This document shows positions 18,316 to 27,289 of a stretch of DNA of 48,844 nucleotides, one piece after another. Source of the stretch: JAJKJG01 sp036556825 (GTDB lineage: Bacteria; Pseudomonadota; Alphaproteobacteria; Rhizobiales; Beijerinckiaceae); the NCBI GenBank assembly GCA_036556825.1, contig DATBIR010000016.1, forward strand, positions 1 through 48,844, read 5' to 3'. Made by a program: the position numbers and the translations under genes. Within the stretch, counting starts at the first letter, position 1, and every line of letters begins with the position of its first letter. Below the pieces are notes generated by a model. That model was not told where the DNA came from and did not search any database. It worked only from the letters and a program-made list of their open reading frames with translations.

Positions 18316-18794
18316 GAAGACCTCCGATCTGGATGGCCACATTGCCGATGCCGGCCGGCGGCGATGGCCTGCAGCATGGGACCGTGCATCGCGTTCATGC
18401 AGCCCTTCGTGGCCTCGAATTGCGCGGCGCCTTGCCGGTCCTGCATCGTGCCGCCCTGCATTTTGCACCGGAGCCCTCCGTCGACATGAAGGGCGGACGC
18501 GTGGTCCGCGATGCGCAGCACCAGGATTTCAGTAACGTCTCCTGAAATGGGGTCTTTGAGCTATGTCAAGCGCGCCGCCAACCTTGGCGCGAGATCGCAC
18601 ATCCTCAGGGCAGACGACGGACGCGGCGCCCCTGGTGAGGGACAGGACCTCCGAAGACGCTACGCAGCATGCGTTCGGAGAGCATCTGCGCGGCGACTGC
18701 AATCGGGCTGGGCTTCCTTGCCGGGCCGTCCTCCCGTCGCCCGGTCGCCGCTGCCGCGGCGCCTCGCCCCCTCACTCCGGGTAGAGGTGGGGGC
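18316..18794. other. 479-bp intergenic region
   Basis: Between the 73-aa gene and the end of the CheB-CheR-HWE kinase gene. Several frames are open because of the high GC content; the best (18288-18521, minus, Met/Gln-rich) has a badly placed ribosome binding site. No gene is called and no clear terminator was seen. Confidence 0.45.
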
Positions 18795-21700
18795 TCAACC
18801 GTTCATCGCCATCGCGATACGGTCGGTGAGCGGAATGTCGATCGTGCAGTGGAGCCCGTCGCGGTCGTAGCTCAGCTTCGTCTCAGCCCCGAGCTCATAG
18901 GCGAGCGTGCGTTCCAGAAGCTCCGTGCCAAATCCGCGCCGCCGCGGTGCGGTGCCGTCGAGCACCAGGCCCGATTCGGTCCAGGTGAAGGTCAGGTTGG
19001 GGTCGGGACCCTTGCCGTCGACCGACCACTCGACGGCGATGCGGCCGTTCTCGGTCGACAGCGCCCCGTATTTGACCGCATTGGTGGCGAGCTCGTGCAC
19101 CGCGAGCGCGAAGGTCTCCGCAGCCTTGGCTGACAGGCGCACCGGCGGTCCCGCAATGCTCACCTGCTCCCCCTCATGGGCGTGGTAGGAGACCAGTTCC
19201 TCCGCCACCAGCGTCTCCAGGTCGACGCCGGCTGCCGGATTGCGCGTGACGAAGGCCTGCGTGCGCGCAAAGGCATTGAGCCGTCCGTCGAGATGCATCG
19301 CGTAATCCTCGACGGTGTCGCTCGTCTCGGCCGTGCGCCGCGCGATCGAGCGCACCACGGCGAGGGTGTTGCGCACGCGGTGCTGCAGCTCGGCGAGAAG
19401 GAGCTTCTGGCGCTCCTCGGCGCGGGTGATCGGGGTCACGTCGACGAAGGTCAGGACGACGCCGGCGATGAAGTTGTCGACGCTGCGATAGGGCAGGATG
19501 CGGACGATGTAGCGCGTTCCGGTCGTCGGATTGCTCATCTCGCGCTCGACGCTGCCGAGCGTGCGCATGACGCGGCGGATGTCGTCATGCAATTCCTCGA
19601 AGGCGATGCGCGACTTGATATGCACGATCGGGCGGCCTGCGTCCGTCTCGACGAGATGGAAGATCTCGGTTACGGCCGGGGTGAAATTCATCACGCGCAG
19701 ATCGTTGTCGAGGAACAAGGTGGCGATCTGCGTGCTTTCGAGAAAGTTCTTGAGGTCGCTGGTGGCGCGGGTGAGGTCCTGCACGCGATGGGCGAGCTCG
19801 CTGTTGACGGTGGTCAGCTCCTCGTTGACCGACTGCAGCTCCTCGCGCGAGGTCTCGAGCTCCTCGTTGGCCGATTGCAGTTCCTCGTTGAGCGACTGGT
19901 ATTCCTCGTTCGAGGACTTGAGCTCCTCGTTGGTGCTCTCGAGCTCCTCTATGGTGGCCTGGAGGCGCTCGCGCATCATGCGCAGCTCACCTTCAAGGCG
20001 CTGCACGTGTTCGTCGCGGAACTGCGCCGGGGCGGGCGGCACTTCCGGGTCGTCGCCGGAAAGCGTCTCCCCGTCCTTGAAGATCACGACAAAGTGGCGG
20101 CGGGCCTCCGGCGTCTCGCGGAAGGGCTCGACGACGATGTCGACCAGCATGCGGCTGCCGTTGACACCGATCCGGACCTTATCAAGCCGGGTGGGCTCGT
20201 TCCGCTCGGCCGCCTTCATCAGCGTCGCACGCAACTCGAGACGCAGGTCGCGATGGACAAGGCTCACAAGGTCGAGACTGGCGGCGCCAGCCGTCGGCTC
20301 GATGTAACGGCCGGTGCGTCCGGAGAAGTGCAGAACCTGAAAGTCGTCGTCGGTCACCACATAAGCGGGGCTGTGGCGCTCCACGACGCGCTCGGCCCGG
20401 CGCGCCAGACCGCTATCGACGACCGGCCGCGGCGGCGTCGGCGTCACGGTCTCCACCCGACGGCCGTGCGAGGTGAGCGGAAACTCGGGCAAAAGCCGCG
20501 TGCCGACTTCGAGCCGTCGGAAGATGCGGGCGCGGCGGTCGACGGGCTCGAACAGGTTCTGGTGCCGGGTCACAGTCTCCGAGTTGCCGAGGAAAAGATA
20601 GCGCTCGGGGAGCAGGGCAAAGTGGAACAACGGGATGACCCGGTTCTGCAGGTCGGTGTTGAGGTAGATCAGAAGGTTGCGGCAGGAGATCAGGTCGAGC
20701 TTCGAGAACGGAGCATCCCTGATCACGTTGTGGGCCGAGAAGATGCACATCTCGCGCAGTTCCTTGACCACGCAATAGGTGTTGCCCTCCCTGACGAACC
20801 AGCGCGCGAGCCGTTGCGGAGGCACGTCGCGCGCGATCGTGTCGGGATAGCGTCCCACCCGGGCGGCCGCCAGCGCCCGCGCATCGATGTCGGTGGCAAA
20901 GATCTGCACCTGCGGAGCAAAGTCCCGACTTGCCAGGGCTTCACGCAGAAGGATGCCGATGGAATAGGCCTCCTCACCGGTGGCGCAGCCGAGCACCCAG
21001 ACGCGCACGCTGTCACCCACCTCCTTGCCTTGCAGCATCTTGGGAATCACGTCCCGTTCGAGGACCTCGAACTCCTTGGCGTCCCTGAAGAACTGGGTGA
21101 CGCCTATCAGAAGGTCGTTGAAGAGGCTGTGCACCTCCTCCGGATGGTCCTGCAGGAACCTGGCGTAATGCTCGACATCGTTGGCCTGAACCACATGCAT
21201 ACGACGCTGAACGCGGCGCAGGAAGGTCTGCTGCTTGTAGCCGTGGAAGTCGTGCCCGGTCTTGTTGCGCAGGATCGTGGCGATCTGGCCAAGCGCGCCG
21301 GACACTTCGGCCAGCATCTCGTCGAAGCCCTTGCGTCCGCGAATCCTGGCGAGATGGCGGTGGTAGACGAGGATACGGTCGGGGATTGCCTCCGGCGGCA
21401 GGACGAAGTCGGCGAGTGCGGCGGGAAGGTTGCTCGTGGCAAGATCCGCCACATGCTCATCCGGCCCCTTCTCAGCGATCGTGAGGCCACCCCGCTCCTT
21501 GATGGTCGCAATTCCGAGCGTGCCGTCGCCCGACGTGCCGGAGAGGACAACCGCCAGCGCGCTGTCTCCCTGGTCCTCGGCGAGAGATACGAAGAAGCTG
21601 TCGATGGTCCCACGCGAACCGGGTTGTTCCTCGGCCTGACGGGTGCGGAAACGCCCGTCTTCAATCGTGACGATCACATTGGATGCACTTAGATAGATGC

Positions 21701-21995
21701 GGCCACCATCCACGGGAGCATTGTCGGTGATCTGCGAGAGATTGCCGTCGTGTGGAGCGAGCGCCCGGCGGAGGGCTTGCTCATCGAGCGCTTCGCGTTG
21801 CTGCAGGACAACGACGGCGGCCCGGTCCGGGCTCATGGGGAGGTTGTCCAGGAGCCTCGTCAGGGAATCGACGGCGGCCCCGGATGCCGCGATGCCGACC
21901 ACCATTGGGCTTGCCGGCTCGCGTGCTGGCGGGTCCTCGGAGGCTTTAGCCCTTGTGGCTCGACCCTGCTTGCTCGTCCTGTCGTTTCTTGCCAT
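18795..21995 (-). CDS. CheB-CheR-PAS-HWE hybrid sensor histidine kinase
   Basis: A 1066-aa multidomain signalling protein. Order: CheB-like methylesterase (about 30-210), CheR-like methyltransferase (about 230-480, with 'WVLGCATGEEAYS' for S-adenosylmethionine, 'FATDID' and 'DLISCRNLLIYL'), a PAS-like segment (about 515-640), a long 'NEEL' heptad coiled coil (about 660-735), a PAS domain (about 740-850) and an HWE kinase core (phospho-His in 'ELQHRVRNTL' near 871, N-box 'HELATNAVKYG', WTE near 1008). In the CheB part the Ser (38) and Asp (158) of the triad are present, but the His position reads Gln (Q66), so esterase activity is doubtful. ATG 21995 is preferred to a TTG six codons upstream. 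It is probably cytoplasmic. The likely partner is the receiver at 25029 or another single-domain regulator. Confidence 0.93.
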   Translation of the reverse strand: MARNDRTSKQGRATRAKASEDPPAREPASPMVVGIAASGAAVDSLTRLLDNLPMSPDRAAVVVLQQREALDEQALRRALAPHDGNLSQITDNAPVDGGRIYLSASNVIVTIEDGRFRTRQAEEQPGSRGTIDSFFVSLAEDQGDSALAVVLSGTSGDGTLGIATIKERGGLTIAEKGPDEHVADLATSNLPAALADFVLPPEAIPDRILVYHRHLARIRGRKGFDEMLAEVSGALGQIATILRNKTGHDFHGYKQQTFLRRVQRRMHVVQANDVEHYARFLQDHPEEVHSLFNDLLIGVTQFFRDAKEFEVLERDVIPKMLQGKEVGDSVRVWVLGCATGEEAYSIGILLREALASRDFAPQVQIFATDIDARALAAARVGRYPDTIARDVPPQRLARWFVREGNTYCVVKELREMCIFSAHNVIRDAPFSKLDLISCRNLLIYLNTDLQNRVIPLFHFALLPERYLFLGNSETVTRHQNLFEPVDRRARIFRRLEVGTRLLPEFPLTSHGRRVETVTPTPPRPVVDSGLARRAERVVERHSPAYVVTDDDFQVLHFSGRTGRYIEPTAGAASLDLVSLVHRDLRLELRATLMKAAERNEPTRLDKVRIGVNGSRMLVDIVVEPFRETPEARRHFVVIFKDGETLSGDDPEVPPAPAQFRDEHVQRLEGELRMMRERLQATIEELESTNEELKSSNEEYQSLNEELQSANEELETSREELQSVNEELTTVNSELAHRVQDLTRATSDLKNFLESTQIATLFLDNDLRVMNFTPAVTEIFHLVETDAGRPIVHIKSRIAFEELHDDIRRVMRTLGSVEREMSNPTTGTRYIVRILPYRSVDNFIAGVVLTFVDVTPITRAEERQKLLLAELQHRVRNTLAVVRSIARRTAETSDTVEDYAMHLDGRLNAFARTQAFVTRNPAAGVDLETLVAEELVSYHAHEGEQVSIAGPPVRLSAKAAETFALAVHELATNAVKYGALSTENGRIAVEWSVDGKGPDPNLTFTWTESGLVLDGTAPRRRGFGTELLERTLAYELGAETKLSYDRDGLHCTIDIPLTDRIAMAMNG

Positions 21996-22504
21996 CTCGA
22001 ACGCCTGCCTCAAGCGCTCTCCCGATCCGTGCAGTCAATTGACCCTTGCACGGTGGCCTCTGGAGGGCAACGGCGCAGGCCGCAGTTGGTTCGGCGCCAC
22101 TCATGCCGCAGACATCCGCGATCGAGCCGGGCGCGCATGCAGAGCGCGGTCACTAAGGGCCGACCACGCGCCCGTTGGACTGGCTCGGCCCGTCCGCCCG
22201 GATCTGACGGCTGTGCCGTCCCGCACAACCCATGCAACGCCGTGCAGGTGAAAAATGGCATCGGGGCGGTACGGCCTGCGATGATCAATTCTCACGCGCG
22301 CCCATGCCGTCATCCGCGAAAGCAAGCGGCACGCGATTGAGATTAGACCTCGCCAGACGGATGCTGAGCCTGCGCTGGCCGTTGCAGCGGAGCATGCGCA
22401 AGCCGGCCGATATGTGATGGGGCGCCCGCCGGAGCGAGCCCGAAGCAACTGCCGCAGAACCATTCTCGGGCCCGGGCTGTAGCCCTCCCGCCATCTGCGA
22501 CGCT

Positions 22505-22714
22505 TCAAGCCCGTGGGCCGGCCGGCTCGATTTCGTCGTCGCGACGCCTGCGCCGCAGCAAGGGGTCGAGGGCAGCCCCGGCATTCTGGGATTGTTGCAG
22601 CTCAAGCTCGAACCTCAGACGCAATCTCTCCAGATCATCGCCCGCCATGGCAGAAGCGCTCGCTGGAGCCTCGGCCTCGCTGACCAGGCAGTCTTGCGAT
22701 CGCTCCTTCGTCAT
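22505..22714 (-). CDS. possible small hypothetical protein (69 aa)
   Basis: A 69-aa frame with a charged helix ('DDLERLRLRFELEL') and an Arg/Asp-rich tail. No clear ribosome binding site precedes the ATG at 22714 and no family is recognised. It is in the same orientation as the flanking CheB and kinase genes. Listed because its helix composition is protein-like, unlike the other frames in this gap. Confidence 0.3.
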   Translation of the reverse strand: MTKERSQDCLVSEAEAPASASAMAGDDLERLRLRFELELQQSQNAGAALDPLLRRRRRDDEIEPAGPRA

Positions 22715-23038
22715 CGAAAGCTAAAGCGGGCCAACGGCGGTTTAGTTCCACGCCCGCCAGCGCGAGCCCGCCACATCGCTTGGACGAGCAGGCACTTGTC
22801 AGACAGATCTCTCGCGGACTCGATCTTCACCGCGGGCGACCGCTGACCTGGAGAGGTTGTTGGGCGAGGTGAGCCGAGCCAACCTCAAACGGCGGCCGCC
22901 GCCGGGGCAGATACGATGCAAGGCGGACGGTTGGCGGAGCTGCTTCGGTCGATCCTGGTCGGCCTCCATCGCCATCGGCGCATCATCATCGCGGAGATCA
23001 GCGTGCAGGCCTGAGGTTCGGCAGGCATGAAACCAGAT

Positions 23039-23060
23039 CCCGAGGGGGCCGCCCCCCGGG
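23039..23060 (-). terminator. GC-rich hairpin after stand-alone cheB-like gene
   Basis: On the minus strand CCCGGGGGGC and CCCCCTCGGG can pair around a 2-nt loop, 26 bp after the CheB stop codon. The U-tract is poor, so termination would be weak or the hairpin may simply protect the 3' end. Confidence 0.35.
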
Positions 23061-23085
23061 AAGGTCGAAACCATCGCGAGGCTCC

Positions 23086-24099
23086 TCAGGACTCCGGACC
23101 GTCGTCGGGGTCGACTGGTTGTTCGAAGGAGCGCAGCATGGCCTGCCGCAAGGTGTCCGCGTAACGGCGGTATTCCTCGGCGCGCTCCTGATACATCTCG
23201 GCAACGGCCCGCCGGCCCGTCTGCAGACCCTCCGCGCCCATGCGGGCGACGAGCTCGGCCCGTTCCTCGATGATGCGCAGGGCCACCCGCATCGCCTCGT
23301 CGACCCGGCTCTCCTGCTCCTTGCCAAGGACGTCGGCGCTGTAGGCGTGGCCGACCTGGCAGCGGAAGCGGAGCGGGCTGCCGTGCACTTTCGACAGCAC
23401 GCCGCCGCAGCTCGGACAAGTGAGGGCAGCAGGATCGGCGATTTTCTTGAGGGTCTCCGAATCGATGCGCTCGCCCATGGCGATGTCGACTTCCAGCCTG
23501 ATTTCCGGCGGAACCAGCATCGCCGGGCCGGCCGCCTGTCGAGCAAGGTCGGACAGCACATCACCGAGCTTGGCGCTGGGCACACAGAGGTCTGCGACCG
23601 TGGTTTCCAAAGCCCGCCGCGGCATCTCGTCGGCAATGGCGTCCTCCGGATCCTGCACGAGGGCCATGCCGCCGCAGCGCTTGATGGCGTTGAGCCCGGC
23701 GGCACCGTCGCTCAGGAGCCCGCTCAGGACGACGCCAATCACGCGCGGCCCGTAGGACATTGCGGCCGAGCGGAACAGCGGGTCGATGGCCGGCCGCACC
23801 ATGTTCTCGCGCGGGCCGCGGCCAAGCCGGATTCGGCCTTCGGTCACCATCAGGTGGTGGTCGGGCGCTGCGATATAGACATGGCCGCGCTCGATCGGCA
23901 TGCCGTCTTCGGCCTGTCGGGCGGGCAGCGGTCCGGCGGCGCTCGCAACGGTCGAGAGCAGGCCGATGCTGCGGCTCGGGATGTGCAGCACGACGAACAC
24001 GGCCGCGGGCAGATCGGGCGGAAAACCGCCGAGGATCGCTTTGAGGGGAGCCGTGGCCCCGCTCGAGCCGCCGATGACGATGATGTCGCGGTTTGCCAT
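23086..24099 (-). CDS. stand-alone CheB-type methylesterase with C-terminal zinc-ribbon-like motif
   Basis: A 337-aa protein. The CheB catalytic domain fills residues about 5-185 with an apparently intact triad: Ser in GGSSGA (12-13), His39 in 'VVLHIP' and Asp131 in 'VLSGLLSDG'. The N-terminal receiver domain of chemotaxis CheB is missing. After it come 'CPSC' (228-231) and 'CQVGH' (C247, H251), a likely zinc site, and a charged helical tail. Classical CheB removes methyl esters from chemoreceptors; no receptors or che genes are in the window, so another substrate is possible. ATG 24099 has GGAGAG five bases upstream. It sits between the HWE kinase and the Crp/Fnr regulator on the same strand. 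Confidence 0.9.
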   Translation of the reverse strand: MANRDIIVIGGSSGATAPLKAILGGFPPDLPAAVFVVLHIPSRSIGLLSTVASAAGPLPARQAEDGMPIERGHVYIAAPDHHLMVTEGRIRLGRGPRENMVRPAIDPLFRSAAMSYGPRVIGVVLSGLLSDGAAGLNAIKRCGGMALVQDPEDAIADEMPRRALETTVADLCVPSAKLGDVLSDLARQAAGPAMLVPPEIRLEVDIAMGERIDSETLKKIADPAALTCPSCGGVLSKVHGSPLRFRCQVGHAYSADVLGKEQESRVDEAMRVALRIIEERAELVARMGAEGLQTGRRAVAEMYQERAEEYRRYADTLRQAMLRSFEQPVDPDDGPES

Positions 24100-24155
24100 A
24101 GGTCTCTCCGCGCGATTGCCGACTCAATGATCACCGAGCAGCCCGGTTCCGCCGG

Positions 24156-24887
24156 TCAGGCGGTCAGTTGCGGGGCGCGCTCGTGGTGGAGATACGTCGC
24201 GTTGAACAATCCCGCCTCCTCCAGAGCCCGCAGGTCGTGGATCACGAGGGTCTTGCCGCGCAATGTGATGAGGCGGTTGGCGCGAAGCTCCTGCAAGGTC
24301 CGATTGACGTGCACCGTCGACAGGCCGAGCGCGTCGGCGAGTTCGGCCTGGGTCATCGGCAACTCGCAGCTATCGCCGTTGGTGAGCCCGACGACCTTCA
24401 AGCGAATGAAGAACTCGCACAATAAATGCGCCGTGCGCTCGTAGGCGCTGCGCTGGCCGACATTGAGAGTCCACTCCCGGGCGATCGCCTCTTCGACCAG
24501 CGTATTCCACCACAGCGCCCGCATCAGAGTGGGCGATTTTTCGACCATTTCGAGAAACATCTCTCCGGGAATCTCGGCAAGCCGCGCCGACGACAAGGTT
24601 CCGATCGAGTGGTCCATCTGCTTGAGCATGAACATGCGGGCGTCGCAGATGTCGCCGGGAATGAAGAACGAGACGATCTGACGGCGTCCGTCCTCGATGC
24701 TCTTGTAACGGCAGGCGTAGCCCTCCAGCATCAGGTTGACGTGCTTCGGCTTGTCGCCCTCGTGGATGACATCTTCGCGGGCGCCGACGTGACGGATCTT
24801 GTAGTTGGCGGCGGCCTCCAGGGCTCGCTTATCCTCTTCCGCTAACGCAGTGAATCGTTCGAGCTTGCGGATGAGATGGGTGGCCAA
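24156..24887 (-). CDS. Crp/Fnr family transcriptional regulator
   Basis: A 243-aa regulator: cyclic-nucleotide-binding-like beta-roll (about 20-130), dimer helix (about 135-165) and a winged helix-turn-helix (about 180-235, 'MTQAELADALGLSTVHVNRTL'). There is no N-terminal Cys cluster, so it does not carry an FNR iron-sulfur sensor. The recognition helix reads S-T-V-H-V-N-R, lacking the Glu and Ser that FNR/FixK proteins use to read TTGAT, so it is probably not the factor for the five boxes at 3459-13708. TTG 24887 is chosen for the AGGAGG four bases upstream; the alternative TTG at 24911 would add eight residues that include that site. It is divergent from the receiver gene. Confidence 0.9.
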   Translation of the reverse strand: MATHLIRKLERFTALAEEDKRALEAAANYKIRHVGAREDVIHEGDKPKHVNLMLEGYACRYKSIEDGRRQIVSFFIPGDICDARMFMLKQMDHSIGTLSSARLAEIPGEMFLEMVEKSPTLMRALWWNTLVEEAIAREWTLNVGQRSAYERTAHLLCEFFIRLKVVGLTNGDSCELPMTQAELADALGLSTVHVNRTLQELRANRLITLRGKTLVIHDLRALEEAGLFNATYLHHERAPQLTA

Positions 24888-25028
24888 GGCCCCTCCTCGC
24901 CGCGACTGCAAAAGCGGCGTATGGTGTGTATCCCGTCTGCTTTCCGTCGCAATTATCTTATGTGATTTCGATCTCGGAGTCTTGGGTTACCATCGAGCCG
25001 AAGTAATTCTGGAACCGATGCGGTGACG

Positions 25029-25499
25029 ATGTCATTGGAGGCTGCTCTCGCCGGCCGTCGCGTGCTCGTGGTCGAGGACGAATATTTCGTTGCCGATGAC
25101 ATCGCCCGCGCCTTGCATCAGCTCGGGGCCGACGTGATCGGGCCCTTCGCGAGCCGGGACGAGGCGCTCGCCTCCTTCGTTACCGACGGAGACGTCGACG
25201 TGGCCGTGCTGGACATCAACGTGCGCGGCGAGACGATCTATCCGCTCGTCGAGGCGCTGCGCGAACGCGGGGTGCCGTTCGTGTTCGCAACCGGCTACGC
25301 CGAGGGATCGCTGCCCCCGGCCTACCGCAATAGCCCGCGCTGGGAAAAGCCGTTCGACCCGAAAGCGCTGGCGGCCACGCTGCCGGCCTGGCTCTCTCCC
25401 CAACGTGAGAGTGGCGGCTACCCCGCCCGCGCTGAAGACGGCCCCCGCGAAGACCGGGCGGCCCGGAGATCCACGGCCCGGATTACGCAGGTGGGGTGA
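25029..25499 (+). CDS. single-domain response regulator (receiver only)
   Basis: A 156-aa receiver with no output domain. Acidic pocket E16/D17, phospho-acceptor D62 ('VAVLDINVRG'), switch Thr89 ('FATGY') and Lys107 ('WEKPFD') are all present. The C-terminal 30 residues are disordered and rich in Arg and Glu. Such receivers often pair with HWE kinases in Rhizobiales, and one lies 3 kb away. ATG 25029 or the GTG two codons earlier could start it; neither has a strong ribosome binding site. A good rho-independent terminator follows at 25563. It is divergent from the Crp/Fnr gene. Confidence 0.9.
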   Translation: MSLEAALAGRRVLVVEDEYFVADDIARALHQLGADVIGPFASRDEALASFVTDGDVDVAVLDINVRGETIYPLVEALRERGVPFVFATGYAEGSLPPAYRNSPRWEKPFDPKALAATLPAWLSPQRESGGYPARAEDGPREDRAARRSTARITQVG

Positions 25500-25562
25500 C
25501 CCGACTGGCGCCCGGCATAAGTTACCCCTCGGTGGAGCCGGCAATCGTCAGATGGCGCCAGA

Positions 25563-25600
25563 GCGGGGTCGATCAGATTGAATCGCCCCGCCCTGTTTTT
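25563..25600 (+). terminator. rho-independent terminator after receiver gene
   Basis: Stem GCGGGG-CGAT / ATCG-CCCCGC (10 pairs with one bulged T), a loop of about eight bases, then CCTG and TTTTT. It is 63 bp after the receiver stop and in the right orientation. Confidence 0.7.
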
Positions 25601-25656
25601 CGTTTCCGGTCGCATGATCCCGGATGAAATCCAGGGAGTCTTCGCCGGGTCGTGCC

Positions 25657-26031
25657 CTATGCCCGGATCGCCGCGCCTTCCGGGGCGGTCGAGTGCGTCT
25701 CGGTCATGAGGCTGGTGCCGAGCTCGATCAGCCCCAGGATGAGATGGGGCAGGTAGACGACCCCGGCAAAGCCGAACAGCCAGGGCGAGACCGCCAGCAG
25801 GGCACCGCTGAGCCCGTCGACGGCGAGGTGGGCCGGCATCGGGACCACGCGGAACGCAGCCAGTTCGTAACGGGTCACGAGGCTCAGGCCGATCATGGCG
25901 ATCCCGAGGATCATGGGAAGCCATTGCTTGATCCCGCCCGTGGCGAAGTCGAACAGGTAGGGTGAGGCCAGAAGCAGGACGCCCATGGCATAATCCATGA
26001 TGCCGTGAACGCGCGTGGATATGATACGCAT
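25657..26031 (-). CDS. SPW-repeat membrane protein
   Basis: A 124-aa inner-membrane protein with four predicted helices and two copies of the SPW motif: 'SPYLFDF' (23-29) and 'SPWLFGF' (82-88), each after a hydrophobic helix. This internal duplication is the hallmark of the SPW family, whose function is unknown. ATG 26031 is chosen because GGAGAG lies five bases upstream; an in-frame TTG further out overlaps that site. It is convergent with the receiver gene and upstream of no obvious partner. Confidence 0.85.
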   Translation of the reverse strand: MRIISTRVHGIMDYAMGVLLLASPYLFDFATGGIKQWLPMILGIAMIGLSLVTRYELAAFRVVPMPAHLAVDGLSGALLAVSPWLFGFAGVVYLPHLILGLIELGTSLMTETHSTAPEGAAIRA

Positions 26032-26149
26032 GTTACTCTCCAACAACGCAAAAACCGCTCTGCAAAGGCAACGTGACCTTGGCCGTTCAGGTTCCTGTGC
26101 GCAGGAGAGTTTCTAGGAATGTTGCCCTGCCCGCAGGCGGGGGAGTTGG

Positions 26150-27196
26150 CTATTTCGCGGTCACGATGGCGCGGGTGCGCTCGACGACGGGCTTGGGGGT
26201 CGCCATGGCCGCGGCCACCTGTTCCTGGAGCGCTTCTCCCGACGCCGGATCAAGGGCTGCGTTGCGGGTCTTGGCGGTCGCCTGGAACTGAGCGTCGGCG
26301 ACCATCTCCTGAAAAGCCTTGCGCAAGGCAGCGAGGCGCTCGGCCGGGACCCCGGGGGGCGCCGCCAGCGAGCGGCCGATTTCCGCCGTGCCGGCGATGA
26401 GCTTGAGCATGCTCTGCTCCTCCGGGGTGTCGCCCAGCTCGCCCACCGCCGGGGTGTGCGGCAGGCTCGGATGGCGTTTGAGAGCAAGCTGCCAGATCGG
26501 GTTGACCTTCTTGTCCCTCAGCCAGTCGGGGCGCGCAGTCTGCACCGATTCCAGGCTCTGCATGATGCCTTCGACCTCGCCGCGCTCCATCGCCAGCGAC
26601 ACCTCGGCCGTGCCTGGATAACCTTGCACGATCTTGAACTTGGTGCCGATCGCGTCGTTGAGCATGCGTGGCACGATGGTGGACGGCGAGGAAGCGCCGG
26701 TGGCGCCGACAATCACGGCGTTGCGCTTGGCGTCATCGAGGGTCTTGGTCGGGGACGTGTGCCAGGTGAACTGCGTCTCCACGTTGGAGGTCAGGCGCCC
26801 GATGAAGTTGTAAGTGCTCGCGTCGATCTTGCCCGGAAGCTCGCCGAGCACGCTGTCGAAGGCGATCGACTGCACGATGACGGTAAGCACCGTGCCGTCC
26901 TTTGGCGCAACGCCGTGCAGGAAGGCCGCCGCCCTGACGCCGCCGCCGCCCGGCATGTTCTCGACGATGACCGCCGGATTGCCCGGAATGAAGCGGCCAA
27001 GATGCTCGGCTGCCAGCCGGCCGTAAATGTCGTAGCCGCCGCCGACACCGAAACCGACGATGATCTTGACGGTCTTGCCCTTGTAGAAGTCGGCGACCGC
27101 GTCGGCCCGCACGGCTCCGCCGGCGAGTGCCAGACCCAAAAAGCCGGCAAACAGGCCACCGGCGATCGCCCTCAAGCGAATAGCATGTGCGCGCAT
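26150..27196 (-). CDS. Bug/TctC-family tripartite tricarboxylate-type periplasmic binding protein
   Basis: A 348-aa secreted solute-binding protein. The signal peptide is about residues 1-31 (basic start, hydrophobic core, cleavage near 'GGAVRADA'). The Bug-type ligand loops follow: 'IIVGFGVGGGYD' near 45-56 and 'VIVENMPGGGGVRAA' near 76-90. Such proteins deliver carboxylates or similar anions to TctAB-type transporters or sensors. No TctA or TctB gene is within the window, so this is an orphan copy, common in proteobacteria. ATG 27196 has GGGGAGAG four bases upstream. The ligand cannot be predicted. Confidence 0.92.
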   Translation of the reverse strand: MRAHAIRLRAIAGGLFAGFLGLALAGGAVRADAVADFYKGKTVKIIVGFGVGGGYDIYGRLAAEHLGRFIPGNPAVIVENMPGGGGVRAAAFLHGVAPKDGTVLTVIVQSIAFDSVLGELPGKIDASTYNFIGRLTSNVETQFTWHTSPTKTLDDAKRNAVIVGATGASSPSTIVPRMLNDAIGTKFKIVQGYPGTAEVSLAMERGEVEGIMQSLESVQTARPDWLRDKKVNPIWQLALKRHPSLPHTPAVGELGDTPEEQSMLKLIAGTAEIGRSLAAPPGVPAERLAALRKAFQEMVADAQFQATAKTRNAALDPASGEALQEQVAAAMATPKPVVERTRAIVTAK

Positions 27197-27289
27197 GCGC
27201 TCTCCCCTTTCGACGGGTCGTTCTGTCGTTCGCTTAACACATTTGGGGAATTTGCAACGCCCCGGATAAGTGATTGGCGGTCAGGGGCG

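Larger units (their letters stand above)
21996..23085. other. 1.1-kb region almost without genes
   Basis: Between the HWE kinase start and the stand-alone CheB stop. Apart from one doubtful 69-aa frame (22505-22714, minus) no frame has both a ribosome binding site and a protein-like composition. Short stretches such as a plus-strand frame near 22850-23012 look like decayed coding sequence but have no recognisable family. A GC-rich hairpin lies at 23039-23060. Confidence 0.5.

Noticed and set aside
18288..18521. Met/Gln-rich minus-strand frame before the 73-aa gene
   Set aside because: It overlaps the start of the better supported 73-aa gene, and its possible ribosome binding site is too far from the ATG.
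19176..21692. 838-codon plus-strand frame opposite the CheB-CheR-HWE gene
   Set aside because: No family match, and it is antisense to a protein with many conserved motifs.
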